Shown here one piece after another: positions 31,873 through 43,879 of a stretch of DNA of 64,000 nucleotides. How positions within the stretch are numbered: the first letter of the stretch is position 1; every line of letters starts with the position of its first letter. Position numbers and translations under genes: made by a program. This stretch comes from Nocardioidaceae bacterium (GTDB lineage Bacteria > Actinomycetota > Actinomycetes > Propionibacteriales > Nocardioidaceae): contig JAURVT010000043.1 in assembly GCA_030655315.1 (NCBI GenBank), forward strand, positions 248,001-312,000, given 5' to 3'. The notes under the pieces were generated by a model. That model ran no database searches. It was not told the DNA's origin and saw only the letters and a program-made list of their open reading frames with translations.

Positions 31873-32871
31873 TCAGCCCAGGGCTCGGGGGTGGCTGGTG
31901 GCGTAGACCTCGCGGAGACGATCGATGGTGACGAGGGTGTAGACCTGCGTGGTCGTCACCGACGCGTGGCCGAGCAGCTCTTGGACCACGCGGACGTCGG
32001 CGCCGCCGTCGAGCAGGTGGGTGGCGAAGGAGTGCCGCAGGGTGTGGGGCGAGACGTCGACACCGAGCTCGGCGCGGTCGGCGGCCTGGACGAGCACCGC
32101 CCATGCGCTCTGGCGCGACAACCGGCCCCCGCGGGCGTTGAGGAAGACCGCGGCCCGCTCGCGCCCGGGCTGCGCGAGGTCGCCGCGCGCGCCGCCGAGG
32201 TAGCGCCCGAGCGCGTCGGCCGCGTAGGACCCGAGCGGGACGACCCGCTGCTTGCTCCCCTTGCCGCGCAGCAGCACCGATCCGGACTCGAGGTCGACGT
32301 CGTCGACGTCGAGCCCGACGGCCTCGGAGATCCGGGCGCCGGTGCCGTAGAGCACCTCGAGCAGCGTGTGGTCGCGGGAGGCGAGCGCGGTGCCGGGGGC
32401 GGCCGCGGCCGCGAGCAGCGCCTCGACCTGCTCGACGGTGATGGCCTTGGGGAGCCGCTTGGCCGGTGCGGGCGGCCGGACCGCGGCGGACGGGTCGGTG
32501 GCCGTCAGTCCCTCGCGGAGGACGAAGCGGTGGAAGCCGCGCGCGGCGACGACGGTGCGGGCGGCGCTGCTGGCCCCGAGCGGCGGGTGCTCCTCGTCGC
32601 CCTCGCGCAGGTGCACCAGGAAGTCGGTGACGTCGGACTCGGTCACCTGGTCGACGGCACGGATGCCGCGCGAGCCCAGGAAGGAGCGGTAGCGACGCAG
32701 GTCGCGGCGGTACGAGCTCAGCGTGTTGGCGGCGAGCCCGCGCTCGACGCCGAGGTGCCCGAGGTAGTCCTCGACGGCCCGCCCCACCGCGTCCGGCGAG
32801 GACGCGGTCGGCGGCGCGACGGGGGACGTGCTCGTGGTTGTCAGGCGATGACCTCTTCGGGACTGGTCCAC
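31873..32871 (-). CDS. xerD: Tyrosine site-specific recombinase XerD
   Basis: 332 residues from GTG 32871, which overlaps the ald 3' end by 31 bases; a start nearer the SAM-like domain is possible because the first 25 residues ([15 protein letters not shown]) are low-complexity. The N-terminal domain ([29 protein letters not shown]) binds the core site. Catalytic residues: Arg in GTGARISE, Lys in [19 protein letters not shown] (HxxR), [14 protein letters not shown] (His/Trp position and Tyr). With XerC it resolves chromosome dimers at dif. Position beside NUDIX/pyrG matches the Rv1701 context. No integrase-specific domain, so not a mobile element. Confidence 0.93.
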   Translation of the reverse strand: MDQSRRGHRLTTTSTSPVAPPTASSPDAVGRAVEDYLGHLGVERGLAANTLSSYRRDLRRYRSFLGSRGIRAVDQVTESDVTDFLVHLREGDEEHPPLGASSAARTVVAARGFHRFVLREGLTATDPSAAVRPPAPAKRLPKAITVEQVEALLAAAAAPGTALASRDHTLLEVLYGTGARISEAVGLDVDDVDLESGSVLLRGKGSKQRVVPLGSYAADALGRYLGGARGDLAQPGRERAAVFLNARGGRLSRQSAWAVLVQAADRAELGVDVSPHTLRHSFATHLLDGGADVRVVQELLGHASVTTTQVYTLVTIDRLREVYATSHPRALG

Positions 32872-33956
32872 GCCAGCCCGAGGGCGTCGGCGACCGGCTT
32901 GCTGGTGACCTGGCCACCATAGGTGCTCAGACCCCTGCGGAGGCTCTCATCGCCCCGGAGCGCCGCGCGCCAGCCCTGGTTCGCGAGCTTCACGGCGTAG
33001 GGCAGCGTCACGTTGGCCAGCGCGTGCGTCGAGGTGTGCGGCACCGCGCCGGGCATGTTGGCCACGCAGTAGAAGACCGACTCGTGCACGCGGTAGGTCG
33101 GGTCGGCGTGCGTGGTCGCGCGCGAGTCCTCGAAGCAGCCGCCCTGGTCGATCGAGATGTCGACGAGCACGCTGCCCGCCTTCATCCGCCGCACCAGGTC
33201 GTTGCTCACCAGCGTCGGCGCCTTGGCGCCCGGCACGAGCACGGCGCCGATCACCAGGTCGGCCGCGAGCACGGCCTGCTCGAGCTGGAACGCGTTGGAC
33301 GTGATGGTCTGGATGCGGCCGCCGAAGACCTGGTCGACGTGGCGCAGCTTGTCGACGTCGAGGTCGAGCAGGGTGACGCGGGCGCCCATGCCGAGGGCGA
33401 CCGTGGCGGCGTTGACGCCGGACACTCCCCCGCCGATGACGACGACGTCGGCCGCGAGGACGCCGGGCACGCCGCCCATCAGCACGCCGCGGCCGCCCTG
33501 CGAGCGCATCAGGTGGTACGCCCCGGCCTGCGGGGCCAGCCGTCCGGCGACCTCGCTCATCGGCGCGAGCAGCGGGAGCGCGCCGGACGCGGTCTGCACC
33601 GTCTCGTAGGCGATGCCGGTGACCCTCGCGTCCGCGAGCGCGTCGGTGCACGCGCGGGACGCGGCGAGGTGCAGGTAGGTGAAGAGCACCTGGTCGGCGC
33701 GCATCCGGTGGAACTCCTCGGCGACCGGCTCCTTGACCTTGAGCACGAGGTCGCCCGCGGCCCAGGTGGCGTCGGCGTCGTCGGCGATCTTGGCGCCCGC
33801 CGCGCTCAGCTCGTCGTCGGTGATGGACGACCCGAGACCGGCCCCCGTCTCGACGGTGACCTCGTGACCGCCCCGGACCAGCTCGTGCACGCCGGCCGGG
33901 GTGATGGCCACCCGGTACTCGTGGTTCTTGACCTCGCGGGGGACGGCGACGCGCAT
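32841..33956 (-). CDS. ald: Alanine dehydrogenase
   Basis: 371 residues from ATG 33956 with AGGAG upstream. It catalyses reversible NAD-dependent deamination of L-alanine to pyruvate and ammonia. [23 protein letters not shown] is the conserved start; KVKEP holds the substrate lysine, FTYLHLA the catalytic-His strand; [14 protein letters not shown] is the NAD loop; [10 protein letters not shown] and [11 protein letters not shown] are further signatures. The full length agrees with the family. It stands between xerD and NUDIX genes, an insertion relative to the mycobacterial order. A palindrome upstream may be the operator of an Lrp/AldR-type regulator not encoded here. Confidence 0.96.
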   Translation of the reverse strand: MRVAVPREVKNHEYRVAITPAGVHELVRGGHEVTVETGAGLGSSITDDELSAAGAKIADDADATWAAGDLVLKVKEPVAEEFHRMRADQVLFTYLHLAASRACTDALADARVTGIAYETVQTASGALPLLAPMSEVAGRLAPQAGAYHLMRSQGGRGVLMGGVPGVLAADVVVIGGGVSGVNAATVALGMGARVTLLDLDVDKLRHVDQVFGGRIQTITSNAFQLEQAVLAADLVIGAVLVPGAKAPTLVSNDLVRRMKAGSVLVDISIDQGGCFEDSRATTHADPTYRVHESVFYCVANMPGAVPHTSTHALANVTLPYAVKLANQGWRAALRGDESLRRGLSTYGGQVTSKPVADALGLAWTSPEEVIA

Positions 33957-34020
33957 GGGGACTCCTGTGCTCGGTGGCGGCTGTCCGTCCACCGTAGGCC
34001 GCGTCGACACGTCTGTCGCC

Positions 34021-34033
34021 TGACAGCCTGTCA
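34021..34033. promoter_or_regulatory. Perfect palindrome upstream of ald
   Basis: TGACAG-C-CTGTCA, 6-base arms, 65 bases before the ald start. An overlapping dyad CTGTC-GCCT-GACAG sits at 34015-34028 or so. Candidate operator for ald; no cognate regulator is in the window. Confidence 0.35.
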
Positions 34034-34098
34034 AGCGGTGGCCGCGCCGTTCGACACCTTGTCCGGTGAGAAGCTTCGGTGTCCCCGAGGGCCCGTCG

Positions 34099-37457
<3,359 letters not shown>

Positions 37458-37461
<4 letters not shown>

Positions 37462-38651
37462 GGGAGGAGCTCCTGGATCCGGTCGACGAGCGCGCCGAGG
37501 CCCGAGGTCACGGGCTCCAGCCAGTCGCTGCCGACGGGGGTCGTGGACAGGGCGAGGACGAGCGCGACGGCCGCCGCGAGCAGCAGGAGCAGCAGCATCG
37601 GCAGGCCGACGCGGGGACGGTGCACGGCGGCGACGGCCTGGGCGTCGATCAGCTTGGACCCGACGCGGAGCCGGGCGAGGAAGGTGCTCGCCGACGACGA
37701 CCGTCCGCCGTCGAGGTACTCGACGAGGTTGGCGTGGATGCCGACCGTGACGATGATCCGGGCGCCACGGTCGTCGGCGAGGATCATCGCGAGGTCCTCC
37801 GCCGCACCGCCGGCGCCGAAGCGCAGGACGTCGACGCCGAGGCGCTCGAGCCGCTCGGCGTCGGTGGTGCGACCGGTGCGGCCGGTCTGCTCGACGACCT
37901 CGGCACCGCAGCGCAGCGCGCGGTCGGACAGGGCGTCCAGGTGACCGACGACGACGTCGGGCTTCAGATCGGCCTCGAGCAGCACGTCGGCGCCGCCCTC
38001 GACGCCGATCAGCACGGGCCGGTGCTCGGAGAGGTAGTGCCGCAGCGCGTGCAGGTCGCGGGCGTGCCCGTGGCCGGCGGTGACCAGCACGACCGGACGG
38101 CCCTCGATGCGGGTGTGCAGCTCGGGCACGCCGACGCCGTCGAGCAGCAGCTCCTGCTCGCGGCGGAGGTGCTCGGTGGCGTTGACGGTGAACGACTCGA
38201 GCTGCGTGGTCATGCCGGCGCGGGCCTCGGACTTGAGCGCGGCGGCCCGGTGGACGTCGAGCACGTCGCCGCTCACCTTGCTCCCGTCGGAGCGGGACAC
38301 CACGCCGTCGGCGTCGATCGTGACCCGGTCGCCCTCGGACAGCGTGCCGAAGACGCCACTGCCCACGCGGTCGACCAGCGGGATGCCCGCGGCCGCGATG
38401 ACCTCGGGTCCGAGGTTGGGGTAGCGGCCCGACGTCGACGACGACGCGTTGACGACGGCGGCCACGCGGCAGCGCACCAGCGTCTCGGCGCTCTCGCGGT
38501 CGAGGTCGACGTGGTCGATGACCGCGACGTCACCGGGCTTGAGTCGCTTGGTGAGGTTCTTGGTCCGCCGGTCCATGCGCACGGTCCCGCTGGTGCCACC
38601 CGCGGCCGGCGCGGCGGGACGACGCAGGTTCGGAAGCTTCACCGTCGTCAC
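37458..38651 (-). CDS. steA: Cytokinetic ring protein SteA (Rv1697 family)
   Basis: 397 residues from GTG 38651 with AGGTGG 5 bases upstream; the next GTG at 38642 lacks a site. The cytoplasmic part contains a thiamin-pyrophosphokinase-like nucleotide fold: DRRTKNLTKRLKPGDVAVIDH, VVNASSSTSGRYPNLGP, PVLIGVEGGADVLLEADLKPDVVVGHLDALSD. A single hydrophobic helix at about residues 355-375 (VGLPMLLLLLLAAAVALVLAL) anchors the C-terminus. SteA of Corynebacterium localises to the division septum with SteB, which is the next gene here. Enzymatic activity is not established. Confidence 0.9.
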
Positions 38652-38728
38652 TGTGCCACCTGGGGCAGGCGTGACGCGGGAGGCGCGACGGGCCGCGACC
38701 AGGTGTCGCTCGTCCCACCGGCACCACC

Positions 38729-38790
38729 GGGCACGGGCCACCGACGGGACCACGGAGAGCTCGCCGTGGTCCTGTCGCCAGTCCGTGCCC
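38729..38790. other. Long imperfect hairpin between recN and steA
   Basis: Arms 38729-38755 and 38764-38790 are 27 bases long and pair at about 21 positions (perfect blocks GGGCACGG/CCGTGCCC and GGACCACGG/CCGTGGTCC) around an 8-base loop. It occupies the middle of the 172-base gap downstream of recN and upstream of steA, so it may be the recN terminator or an RNA structure in the steA leader. No U-rich tail. Confidence 0.5.
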
Positions 38791-38823
38791 ACCCGGGGGT
38801 CCGACGCGGGGCGCACCTGCGCG

Positions 38824-40548
38824 TCAGGTCGCTCCCGCGCGGTCGGTGGAGGCCATCTCGAGCAGCTCGGCGGCGTGGGCCTCGGCCGTGGCCGAGCCCT
38901 CCAGACCGGCGAGCATCCGGGACAGCTCGGCCACGCGGCCACCGTCGTCGAGCGACGCGACGCCGCTGGTGGTGACGGTGCCGTCGTCGGACTTGACGAC
39001 GAGGTAGTGCCGGTCGGCGAACGCCGCGACCTGGGGCAGGTGGGTCACCGCGATCACCTGGGCGTGGCGGGCGAGGCGGGCCAGGCGCCGGCCGACCTCG
39101 ACGGCGGCCTTTCCGCCGATGCCGGCGTCGACCTCGTCGAACACGAAGGTGGGGACGCTGGTGCGGTCGGCGACCACGACCTCGAGCGCCAGCATCACGC
39201 GCGACAGCTCGCCGCCGCTGGCGCTGCGGGCCAGCGACCGCGCGTCGGAGCCCGCGTTGGCCGCGAGCAGCAGCTCGACCCGGTCGGCGCCGTCGGGGCC
39301 GAGGTCGTCGGCGACGGGTACCTCCGGCGCCTCCACCGAGACCTCGACCCGTGCGTGGGGCATGGCGAGCGCGTCGAGCTCGTCGGACACCCGGGTGGAC
39401 AGGCTCGCCGCGCCCCGACGTCGGGCCCGCGTGAGCTGCCCGGCGAGGTCGACGAGCCGGGCGAAGAGCTCGTCCCGCTCGGCCTCGAGCGCCGCGATCG
39501 TGTCGTCGTCGCCCTGCAGCTCGCCCACCCGGCCGGCGGCGGTGCGCGCCCACTCGAGCACCTCTTCCAGACCCGGGCCGTACTTGCGCTGCAGCCCGGC
39601 CAGGGCGGCCCGGCGGTCCTGCACGGAGGCGAGCCGCGACGGGTCGACGTCGACCGAGCGGGCGTACGAGGCGAGCTCGGTGGCGACGTCGGCCACCAGG
39701 AACCCGGCCTCGCCCAGCCTCGCCGCCAGGGCGTCGAGGTCGGGGTCGTGCTGGCGGACGGCGTCGAGCTGGCCCTGGGCCTGGGCGAGCATGGTCGTGA
39801 CGTCGACCCCGGCGTCGCCGGTGGCATCGTCGCCCGACAGCAGTCCGTGGGCGCCGTCGGCGGCCAGTGCCAGGCCCTCGCCGTGCGCGAGACGGTCCTC
39901 CTCGGCGCGGAGGTCGGCGTCCTCCCCCGGCTGCGGGTCGACGGCCGCGACCTCCTCCAGCCCGAAGGTGAGGCGGTCGAGCTCCTGGGCGCGCTCGCGG
40001 GCCTGGGTGACCAGCTCGGCATGGGTGCGCGTGACCTCGGTCCAGCGCGCGTGGGCGGGCCGGTAGAGCCCGAGCAGCGGGACGACCTCGTCGCCGGCGA
40101 AGGCGTCGAGCGCGGCGCGCTGGGCGGCGGGCTTGAGCAGCCGGTGCTGGTCGGACTGGCCGTGGACGGCGACGAGCTCGTCGCTGATCCGTCCCAGCAC
40201 CCCGGCCGGCACGGTGGCGCCGCCGACGTAGGCGCGTGAGCGCCCCTCGCGCGAGACGGTGCGCCCGAGGATGACGGCTCCGTCGTCGAGCTCGCCGGCG
40301 GCGTCCTCGACCAGCTGCGCGACCCCCGGGACGTCGTCGACGCCCACCCGGGCCTCGACCCGGCTGCGGGCGTCGCCGTGCCGGACGAGCCCCGCGTCGG
40401 CGCGGCCCCCGCGCAGCAGTGCCAGCGCGGTGACGACCATGGTCTTGCCCGCGCCGGTCTCGCCGGTGATCACCGTCAGGCCGGGACCGAGCTCCAGCTC
40501 GGCCTCCGCGATGACGCCCAGCGAGCTGAGCCGGATCTCCTGCCACAT
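38824..40548 (-). CDS. recN: DNA repair protein RecN
   Basis: 574 residues from ATG 40548. SMC-like: IRLSSLGVIAEAELELGPGLTVITGETGAGKTMVV carries Walker A; a long helical middle (about residues 170-370) with a coiled-coil arm; ARSASGGELSRVMLALEVV is the ABC signature, FVFDEVDAGIGGKAA Walker B, and VIAVTHLPQVAAFADRH the switch His. RecN gathers broken DNA ends during double-strand break repair. It starts 4 bases after the nadK stop, within the HAD-tlyA-nadK-recN operon. No LexA-like box is visible directly upstream; any SOS control would be at the operon promoter. Confidence 0.96.
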   Translation of the reverse strand: MWQEIRLSSLGVIAEAELELGPGLTVITGETGAGKTMVVTALALLRGGRADAGLVRHGDARSRVEARVGVDDVPGVAQLVEDAAGELDDGAVILGRTVSREGRSRAYVGGATVPAGVLGRISDELVAVHGQSDQHRLLKPAAQRAALDAFAGDEVVPLLGLYRPAHARWTEVTRTHAELVTQARERAQELDRLTFGLEEVAAVDPQPGEDADLRAEEDRLAHGEGLALAADGAHGLLSGDDATGDAGVDVTTMLAQAQGQLDAVRQHDPDLDALAARLGEAGFLVADVATELASYARSVDVDPSRLASVQDRRAALAGLQRKYGPGLEEVLEWARTAAGRVGELQGDDDTIAALEAERDELFARLVDLAGQLTRARRRGAASLSTRVSDELDALAMPHARVEVSVEAPEVPVADDLGPDGADRVELLLAANAGSDARSLARSASGGELSRVMLALEVVVADRTSVPTFVFDEVDAGIGGKAAVEVGRRLARLARHAQVIAVTHLPQVAAFADRHYLVVKSDDGTVTTSGVASLDDGGRVAELSRMLAGLEGSATAEAHAAELLEMASTDRAGAT

Positions 40549-40552
40549 GGGC

Positions 40553-41509
40553 CTAGCGCTCCTCGTGGATCGCGGCGACGGCGGCGTCGAGGGAGGCCTC
40601 GCGCCGCTCGGCGGCGCCGCGCCAGCCGCCCACCGGCAGGGCGAACTTGGCCACGAGGCGGTCGGTGAACGGGGCCTGGTGCAGACGGGCCAGCCGGACG
40701 GGCTGCTGCGACCGACGGACCTCGACGCGCGCCCCGGGCGGCAGGTCGAGCGTGCGGCGTCCGTCGCACCACAGCACGCCGGTGGACGTGCCGGGCAGCA
40801 CCTCGACGGCGAGCACCGAGGTGGGCGAGACGACCAGGGGCCGGGCGAACAGCGCGTGGGCGCTGATCGGCACCATGAGCAGGGCCTCGACCTCGGGCCA
40901 GACCACGGGGCCGCCGGCGCTGAAGTTGTAGGCGGTGGAGCCGGTGGGCGTGGCGCAGACGACGCCGTCGCAGCCCCAGCGCGACAGCGGGCGGTCGTCG
41001 ATCTCGACGACGAGCTCGAGCATCCGCTCGCGGGCGCTCTTCTCCACCGAGGCCTCGTTGAGCGCCCAGCTGCGCTCGATGGTGTGGCCGTCGACGTTGA
41101 CGCAGACGTCGATCGCGAGCCGCTCCTCGACGTCGTAGCCACCGGACACCACGCGCTCGACGGTGAAGCTCAGGTGCTCCACGTCGGCCTCGGCCAGGAA
41201 CCCGACGTGGCCGAGGTTGACCCCGAGCAGCGGGGTGTCGTTGGGGCGGGCGAGCTCGGCACCGCGCAGGATGCTGCCGTCGCCTCCGAAGACCACGGCC
41301 AGCTCGCAGCCGGCGGACGCGGTGTCGTCGGCCTCGACGACGCGCAGGTCGCCCGCGTCGTGGTGGCTCAGGCCCTCGGCGGAGTCGGCCAGGATGCGGA
41401 CCTCGATGCCGGCCTCGCCCACCTGGCGGGCGAAGTCGGCGGCGATGCGGGCGGCGGCCTCGCGGCCGGTGTGCACGAGCATCAGGATCGATCGGCGGGC
41501 TTCGCTCAC
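40553..41509 (-). CDS. nadK: NAD kinase
   Basis: 318 residues from GTG 41509, overlapping the tlyA stop (GTGA). AVVFGGDGSILRGAELA is the GGDG motif that binds ATP/polyphosphate; GVNLGHVGFLAE, ALNEASVEK and CDGVVCATPTGSTAYNFSAGGP are further NAD-site signatures. It phosphorylates NAD to NADP. The upstream part of the frame (to 41686) lies within tlyA and has no similarity. Position between tlyA and recN is conserved across actinobacteria. Confidence 0.97.
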   Translation of the reverse strand: MSEARRSILMLVHTGREAAARIAADFARQVGEAGIEVRILADSAEGLSHHDAGDLRVVEADDTASAGCELAVVFGGDGSILRGAELARPNDTPLLGVNLGHVGFLAEADVEHLSFTVERVVSGGYDVEERLAIDVCVNVDGHTIERSWALNEASVEKSARERMLELVVEIDDRPLSRWGCDGVVCATPTGSTAYNFSAGGPVVWPEVEALLMVPISAHALFARPLVVSPTSVLAVEVLPGTSTGVLWCDGRRTLDLPPGARVEVRRSQQPVRLARLHQAPFTDRLVAKFALPVGGWRGAAERREASLDAAVAAIHEER

Positions 41510-42333
41510 GCGGGAGTCCTTCCGGTGTCGGGGCCGGCGGCGACGACGGCACGTGCCTCGTCGGGTCCGGCGGTCGCCGCGTCGGTCCTGAGCCAGCAAA
41601 AGTACTCGACGTTGCCGGTGGGCCCGGGCAGCGGGCTCGGTGCCAGCCCGGCGGTGCCCCAGCCCAGCAGGCCCGCCGCCGCGCACACGCGCTCCACGGC
41701 CTCGGCCCGCAGCTCGGGATCGCGGACGACGCCCTTCTTGCCCAGGCGCTCGCGTCCCACCTCGAACTGCGGCTTGACCATCAGCACCATGTCGCCGCCG
41801 GGTCGGGCCACCGACGCGAGCGCGGGCAGCACCACGCGCAGGGAGATGAAGGACAGGTCGCTGACCACGAGGTCGACCTGCCCGCCGACCCTCTCGGGGT
41901 CGATCTCGCGGACGTTGGTGCGGTCGTGCACGACGACGCGGGGGTCCTGCTGCAGCGACCAGACCAGCTGGCCGTAGCCGACGTCGACGGCGACCACCTG
42001 GGCCGCGCCGCGGCGCAGGAGCACGTCGGTGAACCCGCCGGTGGACGCGCCGGCGTCGAGGCAGCGGCGGCCCTCGACCGGGGCGAGGCCCAGTGGCTCG
42101 AGCACCTCGAGCGCCCCGAGCAGCTTGTGCGCGCCGCGCGACGCCCAGCGGGGGTCGTCGACGTCGTCGCGGACCAGCACGGCCTGGTCGGTGGAGACGC
42201 CGGTGGCGGGCTTGCGGGCGGGCGTGCCGCCGACGCTCACGCGTCCGGCCGCGATCAGCTCGGCGGCGTGGTCGCGGGACCGGGCGAGCCCGCGGCGCAC
42301 CAGCTCGGCGTCGAGGCGCAGGCGGCGCGTCAC
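41506..42333 (-). CDS. tlyA: TlyA family rRNA 2'-O-methyltransferase
   Basis: 275 residues. N-terminal S4 RNA-binding domain (RLDAELVRRGLARSRDHAAELIAAGRV), then an FtsJ-like SAM methyltransferase: SRGAHKLLGAL with the catalytic Lys, CLDAGASTGGFTDVLL (SAM loop), DLSFISL, MVKPQFEVGR with a second Lys. TlyA methylates 16S C1409 and 23S C1920 in mycobacteria and its loss gives capreomycin resistance; the same targets are expected but not shown here. The GTG/ATG start region overlaps the upstream small gene by 4 bases. Confidence 0.95.
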   Translation of the reverse strand: MTRRLRLDAELVRRGLARSRDHAAELIAAGRVSVGGTPARKPATGVSTDQAVLVRDDVDDPRWASRGAHKLLGALEVLEPLGLAPVEGRRCLDAGASTGGFTDVLLRRGAAQVVAVDVGYGQLVWSLQQDPRVVVHDRTNVREIDPERVGGQVDLVVSDLSFISLRVVLPALASVARPGGDMVLMVKPQFEVGRERLGKKGVVRDPELRAEAVERVCAAAGLLGWGTAGLAPSPLPGPTGNVEYFCWLRTDAATAGPDEARAVVAAGPDTGRTPA

Positions 42334-42512
42334 GGTGCGGAGGGACGCGGCGGGCCCTGGTCGCCGGCCTGGGTCAGCACGGCGCGGAGCTGACCGTGGA
42401 TCTGGTCGTACACCTCCGCGTGGGCGTCGACCGGCAGGTCGGCCAGCTGCTGCAGGCTCTCCAGGACGGCGTCGACCCGGGCGTCGCCGGTGGGGGGCAC
42501 CTCGTCGCTCAT
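42330..42512 (-). CDS. Small conserved protein upstream of tlyA
   Basis: 60 residues (MSDEVPPTG at the start, then DARVDAVLESLQQLADLPVDAHAEVYDQIHGQL and a proline-rich tail). It is mostly one or two amphipathic helices. It lies 7 bases after the HAD gene and overlaps tlyA by 4 bases, the same place as Rv1693 in M. tuberculosis, so it is a real gene rather than a chance frame. No function is known. Confidence 0.75.
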   Translation of the reverse strand: MSDEVPPTGDARVDAVLESLQQLADLPVDAHAEVYDQIHGQLRAVLTQAGDQGPPRPSAP

Positions 42513-42519
42513 GGCTCGA

Positions 42520-43566
42520 TCATCCCAGCATCGCGGTGAGCGCGTCGTGCACCGGGCCGAGGTCTGGGGACGAGCCGGCGTCGGCCCTCGCCCAGCCCCG
42601 GGTGAGGGCGGCGCGCAGCAGGCAGGTGGCGCCGGCCGCGCCCGTGGCGTCGCCGACGTCGACCGAGCCGTCGTCGTCGATGCGGACTCCCCCGCAGGTG
42701 ACCGAGCCGCCGTCGGTGACGACCTCGGGGTGCGGGTGCAGCAGCCCGGCGAGGTCGGTGGAGACGTAGGTGGGACGTCGGAGCGGGTCGGCGGCGACGG
42801 CGTCGTCGAGCGTGTTGACCCCGGTGAGGACGAACAGGCTGTCGGCGCCCACGACGTTGGCGCCCTCGATGTCGGTGTCGAGGCGGTCGCCGACCATCAG
42901 CGGGTGCCGGCCGCCGACCCGCAGCACCGTCTCCTCGAACAGCGGCGCGCGCGGCTTGCCGGCGACGTCGGGGGTGCGGCCGGTGGCGGCGCCGATCGCG
43001 GCGACGAGGGTGCCGTTGCCCGGTGCGACACCGCGTGCGGTGGGCACCGTGAGGTCGGTGTTGCTCGCGATCCACGGCAGCCCGGCGGCGACGCCGTAGG
43101 CGCCCTCGGCGAGCAGCTCCCAGCCGAGGCTCGGGTGGAAGCCCTGGACGACCGCCTTCGGGTCGTCGTCGAGCGTGCGGGTGCTGCGGAGGCCGAGCTC
43201 GGCCAGCGCCACCTCGAGGCCCTCGCCGCCGACGACGAGCACGGTGGAGCCCGCGGGCACGACCTCGCTGACCATCCGGGCGGCGGCCTGGGCGGACGTG
43301 ACGACGTCACCGTCGTCCGCCGGCACACCCATGCCGGTCAGCTTCTGCGCGACGGCGGCCGGCGGGCGGGAGGCGTTGTTGGTGACGAACGCGAGCGTGG
43401 TGGTGCCGCGCGCCTCCGCGAGCGCCTCGGCCGCGCCGGCCACGGCGCCGTCGCCGCGGTAGACCACGCCGTCGAGGTCGAGCATCGTGACGTCGTAGGC
43501 CCGCGCGAGCGGCCCGGCCGAGCTCTCGAGCGCGTGGACCTCGCGGGGCGACCCCGGCTGCTGCAC
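42520..43566 (-). CDS. HAD-IIA family phosphatase (glycerol-3-phosphate / p-nitrophenyl phosphatase-like)
   Basis: 348 residues from GTG 43566 with AAGGAG upstream. Motif I is DLDGVVYRG, motif II FVTNNASRP (Thr/Asn), motif III Lys in GKPRAPLFEE and motif IV MVGDRLDTDIEGA, in the NagD-like cap arrangement. Rv1692 at the same locus has been reported as a glycerol-3-phosphate phosphatase linked to lipid recycling, so that is the best specific guess. A C-terminal extension after VTDGGSVTCGG (about residues 255-348) is extra compared with NagD. First gene of the tlyA-nadK-recN operon; -10 candidate at 43604-43609. Confidence 0.9.
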   Translation of the reverse strand: MQQPGSPREVHALESSAGPLARAYDVTMLDLDGVVYRGDGAVAGAAEALAEARGTTTLAFVTNNASRPPAAVAQKLTGMGVPADDGDVVTSAQAAARMVSEVVPAGSTVLVVGGEGLEVALAELGLRSTRTLDDDPKAVVQGFHPSLGWELLAEGAYGVAAGLPWIASNTDLTVPTARGVAPGNGTLVAAIGAATGRTPDVAGKPRAPLFEETVLRVGGRHPLMVGDRLDTDIEGANVVGADSLFVLTGVNTLDDAVAADPLRRPTYVSTDLAGLLHPHPEVVTDGGSVTCGGVRIDDDGSVDVGDATGAAGATCLLRAALTRGWARADAGSSPDLGPVHDALTAMLG

Positions 43567-43603
43567 TGCGACTCCTTAGGTGGTGGACGGTCCGTCGGTC
43601 ACC

Positions 43604-43609
43604 ACCCTA
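43604..43609 (-). promoter_or_regulatory. -10 candidate TAGGGT for the HAD-tlyA-nadK-recN operon
   Basis: TAGGGT on the minus strand, about 38 bases before the GTG at 43566, with an AAGGAG ribosome binding site in between. It lies at the edge of the repeat-containing non-coding stretch. Confidence 0.35.
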
Positions 43610-43644
43610 GGGATCGGCACCGACGGCCGGTCCTGCGGACGGAC

Positions 43645-43685
43645 GAATCGGCGTATGACCGCGTGGGCCGGTCATGCGCCGATTC
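43645..43685. repeat. Palindromic repeat, copy 1
   Basis: Arms GAATCGGCGTATGACC (43645-43660) and GGTCATGCGCCGATTC (43670-43685) pair with one G.U around a 9-base loop; a flanking GGAC/GTCC extends the stem. It is the same element as the one at 43805-43847 with compensating changes, which argues that the folded form is maintained. Lies in the 313-base gap between the HAD gene and usp; no gene is seen in this gap. Confidence 0.7.
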
Positions 43686-43706
43686 TTCAGTCCGTCCCTG
43701 CTGGGG

Positions 43707-43747
43707 GAATCAACGTTCTGACGCGGATACCGGGCTGGTGTCGATTC
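43707..43747. repeat. Degenerate palindromic repeat, copy 2
   Basis: GAATCAAC (43707-43714) and GTCGATTC (43740-43747) keep the outer arms of the neighbouring palindromes (one G.U) and the same 41-base span, but the inner stem is lost. Probably a decayed copy of the same element. Confidence 0.45.
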
Positions 43748-43804
43748 CTCGGCGGGGTCGGCACCTGGTCCGCGCCGCACGCACACCCGCACCCCGTGGA
43801 CAGA

Positions 43805-43847
43805 AGAATCGACGTATGACCGCCAGGGCAGGTCATACGTCGATTCT
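43805..43847. repeat. Palindromic repeat, copy 3 (perfect 17-base arms)
   Basis: Arms AGAATCGACGTATGACC (43805-43821) and GGTCATACGTCGATTCT (43831-43847) are perfectly complementary around the 9-base loop GCCAGGGCA. Short open frames across these repeats give recurring NRRMT...GHT peptides, which are artefacts of the palindrome. It lies 33 bases beyond the usp stop and could end that transcript. Confidence 0.75.
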
Positions 43848-43879
43848 CAGGTCGGCCGCGCACGGCCACGGAGCACCGC

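Noticed and set aside
31873-32871. Integrase of a mobile element
   Set aside because: Catalytic motifs, length and conserved place beside NUDIX/pyrG and parA fit housekeeping XerD; no attachment site or element genes are nearby.
43580-43869. Small proteins with NRRMT...GHT repeats on both strands
   Set aside because: They arise from the palindromic repeats read in several frames; no ribosome binding site or conserved start supports them.
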